From NCBI RefSeq assembly GCF_947495725.1, contig NZ_CANLZZ010000008.1:1-64000 (forward strand): DNA of 64,000 nt, read 5' to 3'. The stretch's first letter is position 1, and every line of letters begins with the position of its first letter. Below are positions 25,947 through 34,910 of the stretch, in pieces. Source of the stretch: an uncultured Lutibacter sp. Its GTDB lineage: Bacteria; Bacteroidota; Bacteroidia; Flavobacteriales; Flavobacteriaceae. The notes beneath the pieces were generated by a model. That model searched no databases, was not told where the DNA came from, and saw only the letters and a program-made list of their open reading frames with translations. Made by a program: the position numbers and the translations under genes.

Positions 25947-28900
25947 TTAAAAGTCCATAGTTAAACCTAAAGTGAATGACTTAGGTCTAGGATAAAAATT
26001 ATTATCAATTGCATTAAAGTTTTCAGGATCTTGTCCACTATAATTAGTAATAATAAAAGGATTGTTTAAAGCCCCATATATTCTAATATTTGTTTTTTGA
26101 ATTAAGTTGTTTAAACTATAACCTAATACAATATTTTCACATCTTAAAAATGTTGCATCTTCTAAATAATAATCTGAAAACTTAACGTTACCATCATTAT
26201 TTATAAAATTCTCATTTGCAGAATTTGTATAGAAGTCTAAAACATTTGATAAACTATTTGAATTGTTAGGTATAGCTTTATCTATATATCCCGATGTAAG
26301 TCTTCTAGAGTTATAAACTTGTCCGTTAAACTGACCTCTAAAACTAGAACTTAAATCAAAATCTTTATAGTTAAAGTTAAAACCGAAACCAAAAGTCCAG
26401 TTTGGACGTAAAGATTTGTAATATCTGTCATCATTATCTACTGTTCCATCTCCGTTAAAATCGGCAAAAGCTCCGTGAATAGGATTTCCAGCATCATCAT
26501 ATAATTGTCTGAATACCCAAGCAGAATATGGCTCGTAACCAACAGTATGATAAGCTAAATTAACACCAGTTCCTACCGGAAGTCCAGAGTCTGAGGCAGA
26601 AATTCTACTTACATCTTTAAGGTTAGTCACTTCAGCTTTAGCATAGGCTAAATTACTGTAAAACTCAAAATTCATATCATCAGTTTTAATAGGGTTAAAG
26701 TTTAAGTTTAATTCAAAACCTTTACTTTCTGTTTCACCTACATTTTGAACAAATGAATCTGTTAAACCTTGACCAGGAGCAACAGGTACTCTAGCAAGTA
26801 AATCTGAAGTTTCTCTATAAAAGACATCAAAATTCCCTGAAACTAGATTATTGTTAAATAAATCAAAATCAATACCAAGGTTGTATGTTGTTGTTTTTTC
26901 CCAAGTTAAATTTTCATTGAATGGTTTTGCCGAGTAAAGAGCAATTCCTTGTAAATATTGACTTGTACTTGAGCCAGCTTCAAATAATGGAGTTGAAGGA
27001 TAGTAACCAACCGAACCAGTAATGTCTTGTTGTCCAGTTTTACCCCAGCCTAAACGCATTTTTAAAGTATTTATAAAATTTAAATCTTGAATAAATGTTT
27101 CTTCATTCATTTTCCAAGCTAAAGCAGCGGCAGGAAAAACTCCCCATCTATTATCTTTAACAAATAATGAAGAACCATCGGCTCTTAATGATGCAGTAAA
27201 CAGATATTTATCTAAAAAGTTAAGATTTGTTCTACCAAAGAAAGATTGTAGGTTTAATTCATTGTAATACCTATTATTTGGGTTTTGGGCGTCAATTTGC
27301 AACTCTCTTAATCCAGTTTCAGTATTATAAATATATTCTTCTTTAGTACCATCATTTTTAAAATTTTGGTATGAATATCCACCTTGAATGTCAAATCGTT
27401 GCAAGCTTCCTTCTAATTCTTTAGCATAAGCTAGGTAAGCATCCAATGTTTTATTATCAATATTTTGATTTTCACCGTAGTTTACTCCAGGATTAAAAAT
27501 ATAAGTATCATTTGTATTGTCTAACCTGTAAGTTGCAAGTGAATTTTGTGTATAAGATTCTTCTATTTCTGCTTTTGAAGATTCTACACCAACATTTAAT
27601 ATAGCTCTCATTTCAGGTAAGAAATGAAGTTTGTAATCTAATTCAATATTAGCTAAAACTTTTTTAACTTCTTCAGGTCTTGTACGTTGCATTAAAATAG
27701 CTAAAGGATTCCACTGTCCGTCAGTACTTCCATTAGTGTTTAAAGATTGGTAATAACCTCCAAAAATACTATCGTCACTGTAAACTGGTTTTGTAGGATC
27801 CATGTTAATTGCTCCTCCCAATGCACCTCCATCATCTACAGCATCCTTTTCAGACATTATTCCTTTAACATTGAAATCAACCTTTAAATGATTATCAAAA
27901 AATTTAGGAGTTAACTTTATAGAAGTAGTATATCTTTTATAATCATTTTCCTTTACTAAACCTTCTGTTTTAGTATAACCAGCAGAAAATCTAATAGGAA
28001 CTTTATTAAATAAACTTCCTCTTGCGCTAAAGTTATGATCGTATGAAATTGTGTTTCTAAAAATAGTGTCTTGCCAATCAGTATTACTTAATATTCTACC
28101 CTCAATTTCAGAAGTTAAAGGGTCATCTGTTAAATCGTTTGAAGAATCATCAACACCTAATAAATCGGTAAATGTAGGATGAAATTCTTGAACAAATTGT
28201 GTAAAAGTACTACCATCCATTACATTAATAGTTTTTCCAACTTTACCAAATGTTGTACTTGTAGAAAAATTAAATTTAACACCATCTGAAATACCCTTTT
28301 TAGTCGTAATAATAATCACACCATTTGATGCTCGAGAACCGTAAATTGCAGTTGCGGAGGCATCTTTTAATATTGAAAAGCTTTCAACATCATTAGGATT
28401 AATTAAAGAAAGAGGGTTTCCAACTCCCGCAGGATTTGTGTTGTCAATTGGAATTCCATCAATTACAATTAATGGATTGTTGTTTGCTGATAATGACGCG
28501 CCTCCTCTAATTCTAATATTTGGAGTAGCATCTGGCTGTCCACCACTAGATGTAATTCTTACACCAGCGGCTTTACCTGTTAATAGTTGATCTGTAGATA
28601 CAATTGCTCCTTTATTGAAATCATCTTCGCTAACAGCTTCAACCGATCCAGTTGCATCTTTTACAGTTGTTGTACCATATCCAATTACAACAACCTCATC
28701 AAGTGATTCAGTATCTTCTTCTAAAATAATATTAATAGTAGTTGAATTTACTGTAATTTCTTGAGATTTAAATCCCAAGTAAGAAACTATAAAGACATCT
28801 CCAGTATTTACATTGTCAAAGGAATAATTCCCGTTAAAATCTGTAGAGGTACCTTTTATGGTTCCTTTTATCAATATGTCTACCCCAGGTAGGCCTTGGC

Positions 28901-29003
28901 CACTAGAAGCTTCTGTTACTTTCCCTTTAACAGTTTGCTGAGCAAAAATTGTTAGAGGAAATAGAAGAATGACACTAAACAAAAAAATTCTAAAATTTTT
29001 CAT
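25947..29003 (-). CDS. susC: SusC/RagA-family TonB-dependent outer-membrane transporter
   Basis: A 1018-residue receptor with a signal peptide ending at IFAQ, then a carboxypeptidase-regulatory-like domain (VKGKVTEASSGQGLPGVDILIKGT) and a TonB-box region (DEVVVIGYGTTTVKDATGSVEAVS). The plug carries the SusC-specific SFSILKDASATAIYGSRASNGVIIITTKKG. A 22-strand barrel follows, ending LTMDF with a terminal Phe. It imports alpha-gluco-oligosaccharides with SusD, driven by an ExbB-ExbD-TonB system such as that at 10055-12029. It is first in its operon, with a consensus promoter (29074-29104) and a LacI-type palindrome just upstream. Confidence 0.97.
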   Translation of the reverse strand: MKNFRIFLFSVILLFPLTIFAQQTVKGKVTEASSGQGLPGVDILIKGTIKGTSTDFNGNYSFDNVNTGDVFIVSYLGFKSQEITVNSTTINIILEEDTESLDEVVVIGYGTTTVKDATGSVEAVSEDDFNKGAIVSTDQLLTGKAAGVRITSSGGQPDATPNIRIRGGASLSANNNPLIVIDGIPIDNTNPAGVGNPLSLINPNDVESFSILKDASATAIYGSRASNGVIIITTKKGISDGVKFNFSTSTTFGKVGKTINVMDGSTFTQFVQEFHPTFTDLLGVDDSSNDLTDDPLTSEIEGRILSNTDWQDTIFRNTISYDHNFSARGSLFNKVPIRFSAGYTKTEGLVKENDYKRYTTSIKLTPKFFDNHLKVDFNVKGIMSEKDAVDDGGALGGAINMDPTKPVYSDDSIFGGYYQSLNTNGSTDGQWNPLAILMQRTRPEEVKKVLANIELDYKLHFLPEMRAILNVGVESSKAEIEESYTQNSLATYRLDNTNDTYIFNPGVNYGENQNIDNKTLDAYLAYAKELEGSLQRFDIQGGYSYQNFKNDGTKEEYIYNTETGLRELQIDAQNPNNRYYNELNLQSFFGRTNLNFLDKYLFTASLRADGSSLFVKDNRWGVFPAAALAWKMNEETFIQDLNFINTLKMRLGWGKTGQQDITGSVGYYPSTPLFEAGSSTSQYLQGIALYSAKPFNENLTWEKTTTYNLGIDFDLFNNNLVSGNFDVFYRETSDLLARVPVAPGQGLTDSFVQNVGETESKGFELNLNFNPIKTDDMNFEFYSNLAYAKAEVTNLKDVSRISASDSGLPVGTGVNLAYHTVGYEPYSAWVFRQLYDDAGNPIHGAFADFNGDGTVDNDDRYYKSLRPNWTFGFGFNFNYKDFDLSSSFRGQFNGQVYNSRRLTSGYIDKAIPNNSNSLSNVLDFYTNSANENFINNDGNVKFSDYYLEDATFLRCENIVLGYSLNNLIQKTNIRIYGALNNPFIITNYSGQDPENFNAIDNNFYPRPKSFTLGLTMDF

Positions 29004-29073
29004 CTATTTTAAGTTAATTAATAATTAAGGTTTGTTTTTAATAATTGTACTATTTTTAACTAATTTCACATTA

Positions 29074-29104
29074 CAAATTTAAGTTCTAATGCTGTGTTTT
29101 ACAA
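29074..29104 (-). promoter_or_regulatory. Promoter of the susCDE-amylase operon
   Basis: On the minus strand TTG (29102-29104) and TAAATTTG (29074-29081) are separated by 20 bases, a full Bacteroidota promoter match. The leader to the susC start is about 65 bases. The 305-base susC-lacI intergenic region holds this promoter, two palindromes and the lacI promoter. Confidence 0.82.
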
Positions 29105-29118
29105 TGATTCTTTGGTTA

Positions 29119-29132
29119 CGCAAACGTTTTCG
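29119..29132. promoter_or_regulatory. LacI-type operator upstream of susC
   Basis: CGCAAACGTTTTCG is a palindrome with the central CG and AAACGTTT core typical of LacI/CcpA-family sites. It lies 14 bases upstream of the -33 box of the susC promoter rather than over it. A related site with the same AAACGTTT core lies before the MFS gene (30408-30421). Confidence 0.72.
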
Positions 29133-29147
29133 TGTTAGTAACTTTCC

Positions 29148-29165
29148 TACTCTAACGTTAGAGTA
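29148..29165. promoter_or_regulatory. Perfect 18-bp palindrome between susC and lacI
   Basis: TACTCTAACGTTAGAGTA reads identically on both strands. The central TAACGTTA resembles a LacI-family core, but the flanks differ from the 29119 site. It may bind the same regulator or another dimeric factor. It lies about 110 bases upstream of the lacI -7 box. Confidence 0.6.
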
Positions 29166-29275
29166 AGCCTAAATTTTTCCAAAAAAAATGTTAAATGAGA
29201 GTAAAAACAGGGTAAAATAATGCATAAATGAAGTTATAAATGTTAAAAAATGAAATTTAAGTTAACATTTAGCTT

Positions 29276-29283
29276 TATATTTG
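29276..29283 (+). promoter_or_regulatory. -7 promoter box of lacI-type regulator gene
   Basis: TATATTTG, a full TAnnTTTG match, ends 25 bases before the regulator start codon. The -33 element is weak. Confidence 0.65.
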
Positions 29284-29308
29284 CTTTCTAAAGCTTTTTT
29301 TAACATTA

Positions 29309-30328
29309 ATGAAAACAAGAATAACTCTTAAAAAAATAGCAACTGAATTTGGAGTATCCATCTCTACGGTTTCCAAGGCTCTAAAAGGAAGTCATGAAAT
29401 TGGTGAAGAATTACGAGGGAAAATCCAAGCATTTGCAAATTTTTATAATTATAAACCTAATAATTTAGCCTTACAATTAAGAAATCAAAAAACATCTGTT
29501 ATAGGTGTTGTAATTCCAGAAATTGTACATCATTTTTTCTCAACCGTTATAGATGGTATTGAGCATTACGCAAACAAAAAAGGTTATAATGTTATGGTTT
29601 GTGTATCTAATGAATCTTATGAAAAAGAAGTATTAAATTTTAATGTATTAACAAATGGGAGTGTAGATGGGTTAATTGTTTCTGTAGCCCGTGGAACTCA
29701 AGAAAGTAAAAATTACAAGCATTTAGAAGCTCTTGTTAAAGATGAATTTCCATTGGTAATGTTTGATAGAATAATAAATGAAATTGAATGTGATAAGGTG
29801 CTAATTGATGATATAGGTGGAGCCTGCAAAGCAACAGAGCATTTAATAGAGATAGGAAAAAAACGAATAGCTTTATTATCTACAGAAGATTTTGTGTCGG
29901 TTGGGTTGTTAAGAAAAGAAGGTTATATAAAAGCATTATATCATGCTGGTTATAAAGTAGAAGATGATCTTATTTATAAGCTTGATGACTCTAAAGACTT
30001 AAAAGAGCAAATTAAAAAGTTATTTGAAGATCCAAATATGCCAGATGCAATATTAGCAGTAAATGAAGTTTATGCGGCCAATGCACTGGTAATAGCTCAA
30101 GAAAAAGGATTGTCAATACCCAAAGATATTGCAATTATGGGATTTACAAGTGGATTAATTTCTGAGTTTACATCACCTCCATTATCATGTGTTGAACAAC
30201 ACGGATATTTAATGGGAGAACAAGCAGCAGAATTGTTGATTGATAGAATTGAGCATAAGGAAAATAAAGAATACAAAAGAGAGGTTATTTCTACAAATTT
30301 AAAAATTAGAAAATCTACAAAATGTTGA
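29309..30328 (+). CDS. LacI-family transcriptional regulator of the alpha-glucan locus
   Basis: A 339-residue regulator with an N-terminal LacI helix-turn-helix (TLKKIATEFGVSISTVSKALKGSHEIGEELRGKIQAFA, about residues 5-42), the hinge region (NYKPNNLALQLRNQKTSVIGVVIPE), and a periplasmic-binding-protein-like sensor domain to the end. It sits between the two arms, divergent from susC, and LacI-type palindromes lie upstream of both arms. It probably senses maltose or another starch-derived sugar in the cytoplasm. The operators lie upstream of the -33 positions, which would suit activation, but this is inference. No SusR or hybrid two-component sensor is present, so this is the only candidate regulator in the locus. 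Confidence 0.94.
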   Translation: MKTRITLKKIATEFGVSISTVSKALKGSHEIGEELRGKIQAFANFYNYKPNNLALQLRNQKTSVIGVVIPEIVHHFFSTVIDGIEHYANKKGYNVMVCVSNESYEKEVLNFNVLTNGSVDGLIVSVARGTQESKNYKHLEALVKDEFPLVMFDRIINEIECDKVLIDDIGGACKATEHLIEIGKKRIALLSTEDFVSVGLLRKEGYIKALYHAGYKVEDDLIYKLDDSKDLKEQIKKLFEDPNMPDAILAVNEVYAANALVIAQEKGLSIPKDIAIMGFTSGLISEFTSPPLSCVEQHGYLMGEQAAELLIDRIEHKENKEYKREVISTNLKIRKSTKC

Positions 30329-30407
30329 AAATGAAAAAGAATTTTGTTCTTTTTTCAATAAATAAATATTTTTTTATTAAAAAAAAAGTATTAACTCAAA
30401 GGTTGTA

Positions 30408-30421
30408 GTAAACGTTTTTAC
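30408..30421. promoter_or_regulatory. LacI-type operator upstream of the MFS-led operon
   Basis: GTAAACGTTTTTAC is a near-perfect palindrome sharing AAACGTTT with the site upstream of susC. It lies about 56 bases upstream of the -7 box at 30477-30484, that is upstream of where the -33 box should be. Confidence 0.65.
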
Positions 30422-30476
30422 TTGTAAAGCTTAAGTTACAATGATAAATTAGGTTTAAAACATAAAAAATAATTTA

Positions 30477-30484
30477 TACATTTG
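30477..30484 (+). promoter_or_regulatory. -7 promoter box of the MFS-pgmB-GH65 operon
   Basis: TACATTTG matches TAnnTTTG. The leader to the MFS start is about 95 bases and contains no hairpin I can recognise. Confidence 0.65.
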
Positions 30485-30585
30485 TAAGGTAAAAGAAATT
30501 TTACAAGTACTATTTTTCACACTTCACACAAAACAACCTCTGTTTTTTACATGGGTACAAATCATATTATTAAAATTTAAAATAT

Positions 30586-31926
30586 ATGAAAAAACGGAAA
30601 CTAGGTTTCTGGGAAATTTGGAACATGAGTTTCGGTTTCTTAGGAATTCAAATGGGTTTTGCTTTGCAAAATGCCAATGCAAGTAGGATACTTCAAATTT
30701 TTGGAGCAGATGTTCATGAATTATCATGGTTTTGGATAGTAGCACCTTTAACAGGGCTTATAGTACAGCCAATAATAGGTTACTATAGTGACAAAACTTG
30801 GACACGACTAGGAAGAAGAAGACCTTACTTTTTAACGGGAGCATTGTTGGCTTCGGTAGGTTTAATATTGATGCCAAATGCCGATATGTTTACAGCCTTT
30901 TTGCCAGCTCTATGGGTTGGTGCAGGAATGTTAATGATAATGGATGCTTCTTTTAATGTTGCAATGGAGCCATTTAGAGCTTTGGTGGCAGATATTTTAC
31001 CTTCTGATCAGCGAACTTTAGGATTTAGCGTTCAAACAATACTTATTGGAATTGGTGCGGTTATAGGTTCGTGGTTGCCATATGTAATAACAAATTGGTT
31101 TGGAGTTTCAAATAGTGTAACACAAGGAGAAGTTCCATTTAGTTTATTATTATCATTTATAATTGGAGCTGGAGTTTTGGTTACTAGTATTTTAATAACA
31201 GTATTCACAACAAAAGAGTACTCTCCAGAAGAAATGGCTTTAATAAATGAACATGAAGAACATGATGATGAAGAGTCCAGTTTGTTAAATATATTTTCTG
31301 ATTTTAAGAAAATGCCTTTAACAATGAAACAATTGAGCTCTGTTCAATTCTTTTCGTGGTTTGGATTATTTGGAATGTGGGTTTTTACAACGCCGGCAAT
31401 TGCACATCATATTTATGGATTAGGATTGAACGATCACGGTGCAGAATATCAAAATGCAGGAGATTGGGTTGGAATCTTATTTGGTGTTTACAATGGAGTT
31501 TCGGCAATTTATGCTTTTTTCTTACCTGCTATAGCAAAAAAAGTTGGTAGAAAAATGACACATGCTATTTCATTAATTTGTGGAGGTTTAGGACTAATTT
31601 CAATTTATTTTGTTCCAAATGAAAACTGGTTATTTTTATCTATGTTTGGCATTGGAATAGCATGGGCAAGTATTTTAGCAATGCCATATGCAATATTAGC
31701 AGGGTCTATTCCAGCCAGAAAAATGGGTGTTTATATGGGGATTTTTAACTTTTTTATTGTGCTTCCTCAAATATTAAATGCATTAATTGGTGGGCCAATG
31801 GTAAAATATTTATATGGTGGAAATCCAATTTTTGCATTGGTTGTAAGTGGTGTTTCATTACTTATAGCTGCTTTGCTAGTTATAAAAGTAAAAGATGTAG
31901 ACGATAAAGTAATAACAAATAACTAA
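30586..31926 (+). CDS. MFS sugar transporter, SLC45/sucrose-maltose symporter type
   Basis: A 446-residue inner-membrane protein with twelve predicted helices. After helix 2 comes GYYSDKTWTRLGRRRPYFLTGA, the R-x-G-R-R-R-P loop characteristic of SLC45/plant sucrose transporters and bacterial maltose symporters. A charged loop (residues about 215-235, NEHEEHDDEESS) separates the halves. It would bring maltose or maltodextrin from the periplasm into the cytoplasm, where the next two enzymes act. It leads the right arm of the locus and is two bases ahead of pgmB. Confidence 0.92.
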   Translation: MKKRKLGFWEIWNMSFGFLGIQMGFALQNANASRILQIFGADVHELSWFWIVAPLTGLIVQPIIGYYSDKTWTRLGRRRPYFLTGALLASVGLILMPNADMFTAFLPALWVGAGMLMIMDASFNVAMEPFRALVADILPSDQRTLGFSVQTILIGIGAVIGSWLPYVITNWFGVSNSVTQGEVPFSLLLSFIIGAGVLVTSILITVFTTKEYSPEEMALINEHEEHDDEESSLLNIFSDFKKMPLTMKQLSSVQFFSWFGLFGMWVFTTPAIAHHIYGLGLNDHGAEYQNAGDWVGILFGVYNGVSAIYAFFLPAIAKKVGRKMTHAISLICGGLGLISIYFVPNENWLFLSMFGIGIAWASILAMPYAILAGSIPARKMGVYMGIFNFFIVLPQILNALIGGPMVKYLYGGNPIFALVVSGVSLLIAALLVIKVKDVDDKVITNN

Positions 31927-31927
31927 G

Positions 31928-32584
31928 ATGAAAAAAGAAATAGCATTTATATTTGATTTAGATGGTGTAATTGTAGATACAGCAAAATATCATTTTTTAG
32001 CTTGGCGAAATTTAGCCAAAGAACTAGGATTTGAATTTACCCAAGAGCATAACGAACTTTTAAAAGGAGTTAGCCGTGTTAAATCGTTAGAAATTTTGTT
32101 AGGTATTGGCAATGTTGAAATTTCCGAAGAAGAAAAACAAAAATATTTAATTCAAAAAAATGAAGAGTATTTAGGTTTTGTAAATAAAATGACTGCAGAA
32201 GAAATTTTACCAGGTGTAAGCAATTTATTGGATTATTTAGATTCGAAAAATATTATTTACGCACTTGGTTCAGCAAGTAAAAATGCACCATTAATTTTAG
32301 AAAAAGTTGGTTTATACAATCGTTTTGCAGCGTTGGTTGATGGAAACGATGTTTCTAAAGCTAAACCTGATCCAGAGGTATTCTTAATTGGAGCTAAAAA
32401 ACTGCAAATGAAACCCGAAAACTGTGTAGTAGTAGAAGACGCAATTGCTGGCGTTGAAGCTGCAAAGTTAGCTAATATGACTTGTGTTGGAATTGGGAGC
32501 AAAGAAGTATTAGGTAAGGCTGATTTTGTTTTTGATGATATGACAGGATTTACTACTGAATTTTTAAACAAACTAATAAACTAG
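31928..32584 (+). CDS. pgmB: Beta-phosphoglucomutase
   Basis: A 218-residue HAD-superfamily enzyme converting beta-glucose 1-phosphate to glucose 6-phosphate. The nucleophile motif FDLDGVIVDT (Asp9 and Asp11), the cap domain with HNELLKGVSRVKSLEILL, the ALGSASKNAP motif II, and the KPDPEVFLIGA / VVEDAIAGVEAA motifs III-IV are all present. The RVKSLEILL cap signature is that of beta-PGM rather than a general phosphatase. It is placed directly before the GH65 phosphorylase, which makes its substrate. Confidence 0.96.
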   Translation: MKKEIAFIFDLDGVIVDTAKYHFLAWRNLAKELGFEFTQEHNELLKGVSRVKSLEILLGIGNVEISEEEKQKYLIQKNEEYLGFVNKMTAEEILPGVSNLLDYLDSKNIIYALGSASKNAPLILEKVGLYNRFAALVDGNDVSKAKPDPEVFLIGAKKLQMKPENCVVVEDAIAGVEAAKLANMTCVGIGSKEVLGKADFVFDDMTGFTTEFLNKLIN

Positions 32585-32587
32585 GAA

Positions 32588-34894
32588 ATGAACAAAAATT
32601 ATATAGAACCTAATGAATGGTCCATAATCGAAAATGGTTTTGATGCAGAGAATGTGGAAGCGTCAGAAAGTTTGTTTAGTATTGGAAATGGCGCATTAGG
32701 ACAACGTGCAAATTTTGAAGAGGATTATTCAGGTAAAACTTTTCAAGGAAGTTATATAGGTGGAATTTATTATCCAGATAAAACTCGTGTTGGTTGGTGG
32801 AAAAATGGATATCCAGAGTATTTTGCGAAAGTTTTAAATGCACCAAACTGGATTGGGATTCATGTTGTAATTAATGGAAATAAATTAGATTTAAATACGT
32901 GTAAGATATCTAATTTTCAAAGAGAATTAAATATGAAAGAAGGATGGTTAAGTCGTTCTTTTAATGCCGAGTTACCTTCATCTGAAAAAATTGCAGTTTC
33001 AGCTAAACGTTTTATAAGTATAAAGTATAATGAAGTTGGAGCCATAGAATATAACGTTAAAGCCATTAACTTTTCTGGTGAAATTGAGTTTTCACCTTAT
33101 ATTGATGCTGGAGTTATGAATGAAGATGCTAATTACGATGAGTTTTTCTGGGAAATTTTGGAAGTTGTAGAAGGCGAAAATAGTGGCTGTATTTTATCTA
33201 AAACATTGAAAACTGAATTTCATGTTAGTACTGCAATGGAAATTTCTTTAGCTAAAAATAATAAAGAGGTTTTGGTAGCTCAAAAAACAAAAGTTGAAGA
33301 GAAAAAAATTACATATTCTTATAAAATAGATATAAATGAAGGAGATGTGGCAACCATTTTTAAATTTGGTAGTTATACAAGTTCATTAAACTATAAAAAT
33401 GAAGATTTAAATAGTGCGGCTCTTTCAAATGTTCAGAATGCTAAAGAATTAGGGTTTAATGCTCTATTAGAATCTCAAATTAAATCTTGGGATGAAATAT
33501 GGAGCACAGCAGATATTGTAATTGAAGGTGATGTAAAGGCACAGCAAGGAATTCGTTTTAATATTTTTCAACTAAACCAAACTTATATGGGAACTGATGC
33601 TCGTTTAAACATTGGTCCAAAAGGTTTTACAGGTGAAAAATATGGAGGAAGTACTTATTGGGACACGGAGGCTTATTGTATTCCTTTTTATATGGCAACT
33701 AAAGATCAAGAAGTTGCTAAAAATTTACTAAAATACCGTTACAATCAGTTAGATAAAGCTATTGAGAATGCTGAAAAATTAGGGTTTACAAATGGAGCAG
33801 CGTTATATCCAATGGTAACAATGAACGGAGAAGAATGTCATAATGAGTGGGAAATTACATTTGAAGAGATTCATCGAAATGGAGCTATGATTTATGGAAT
33901 TTACAACTATGTAAATTATACTCAAGATTTTTCTTATGTTCCAGAATATGGTTTAGAAGTAATGATAGCTGTTGCTCGTTTTTGGTATCAACGTGCTAAT
34001 TATTCAGCTGCAAAGGATAAGTATGTAATTTTAGGTGTTACTGGGCCAAATGAATACGAGAACAATATTAATAACAATTATTATACAAATTATTTGGCAA
34101 AATGGTGTATTGAGTACACTGTTGAATGTTTAAATAAAGTTAAACACGATTACACTAATGATTTTGATCGTGTAATGAGTAAAACTAATTTAACTTTTGA
34201 AGAGACTTACAAATGGTTAAATGTTTCTGATAACATGTATTTCCCATATAGTGAAGAACACCAAGTATATTTACAGCAAGATGGATTTTTAGATAAAGAG
34301 TTAATTCCTGTAGAAGATTTGGATGCTTCACAAAGACCAATTAACCAAAAATGGTCTTGGGATAGAATATTACGTTCGTGTTATATTAAACAAGCCGATA
34401 CTCTTCAAGGAATGTTTTTGTTTGAAGATAAGTTTAAAAAAGAAGAAATTGAACGTCACTTTGATTTTTATGAGCCAATTACAGTTCACGAATCTTCATT
34501 ATCACCATGTGTACATTCAATTTTAGCAGCTTCAATAGACAGAATGCCAAAAGCTTATGAAATGTATTTGCGTACATCTCGATTAGATTTAGACGATTAC
34601 AATCACGAGGTTCACGAAGGATGCCACATTACAAGTATGGCAGGGACTTGGATGGCTGTGGTGCAAGGTTTTGGAGGAATGCGTGTTTGGGAAGATGGAA
34701 TATTATCTTTCAACCCTCAAATTCCAAAAGAATGGAAGTCGTATGCATTTACTATCAATTTTAGAGGAAATATTATAAAAGTTTACAAAAGTCAAACAGA
34801 ATGTAAATTTTTGAATGAATCTGAAAAGGAGATTAAAATGTATGTTAATGATACCGAGATTTTAATACCCCCAAAGAAGTCGATTATCGTTTAA
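32588..34894 (+). CDS. GH65 glycoside phosphorylase, probably maltose phosphorylase
   Basis: A 768-residue inverting phosphorylase that cleaves an alpha-glucoside with phosphate to beta-glucose 1-phosphate and glucose. Visible features are the N-terminal beta-sandwich (WSIIENGFDAENVEASESLFSIGNGALG), the STYWDTEAYCIPFY motif, and the acidic active-site loop HNEWEITFEEIHRNGA around Glu420. TGPNEYENNINNNYYTN and ITSMAGTWMAVVQGFGG follow. There is no signal peptide, so it is cytoplasmic. Context (maltose importer, beta-PGM, starch enzymes) favours maltose over trehalose or kojibiose. Start is four bases behind pgmB. Confidence 0.93.
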   Translation: MNKNYIEPNEWSIIENGFDAENVEASESLFSIGNGALGQRANFEEDYSGKTFQGSYIGGIYYPDKTRVGWWKNGYPEYFAKVLNAPNWIGIHVVINGNKLDLNTCKISNFQRELNMKEGWLSRSFNAELPSSEKIAVSAKRFISIKYNEVGAIEYNVKAINFSGEIEFSPYIDAGVMNEDANYDEFFWEILEVVEGENSGCILSKTLKTEFHVSTAMEISLAKNNKEVLVAQKTKVEEKKITYSYKIDINEGDVATIFKFGSYTSSLNYKNEDLNSAALSNVQNAKELGFNALLESQIKSWDEIWSTADIVIEGDVKAQQGIRFNIFQLNQTYMGTDARLNIGPKGFTGEKYGGSTYWDTEAYCIPFYMATKDQEVAKNLLKYRYNQLDKAIENAEKLGFTNGAALYPMVTMNGEECHNEWEITFEEIHRNGAMIYGIYNYVNYTQDFSYVPEYGLEVMIAVARFWYQRANYSAAKDKYVILGVTGPNEYENNINNNYYTNYLAKWCIEYTVECLNKVKHDYTNDFDRVMSKTNLTFEETYKWLNVSDNMYFPYSEEHQVYLQQDGFLDKELIPVEDLDASQRPINQKWSWDRILRSCYIKQADTLQGMFLFEDKFKKEEIERHFDFYEPITVHESSLSPCVHSILAASIDRMPKAYEMYLRTSRLDLDDYNHEVHEGCHITSMAGTWMAVVQGFGGMRVWEDGILSFNPQIPKEWKSYAFTINFRGNIIKVYKSQTECKFLNESEKEIKMYVNDTEILIPPKKSIIV

Positions 34895-34910
34895 AAAAAA
34901 TCTTAAAATA

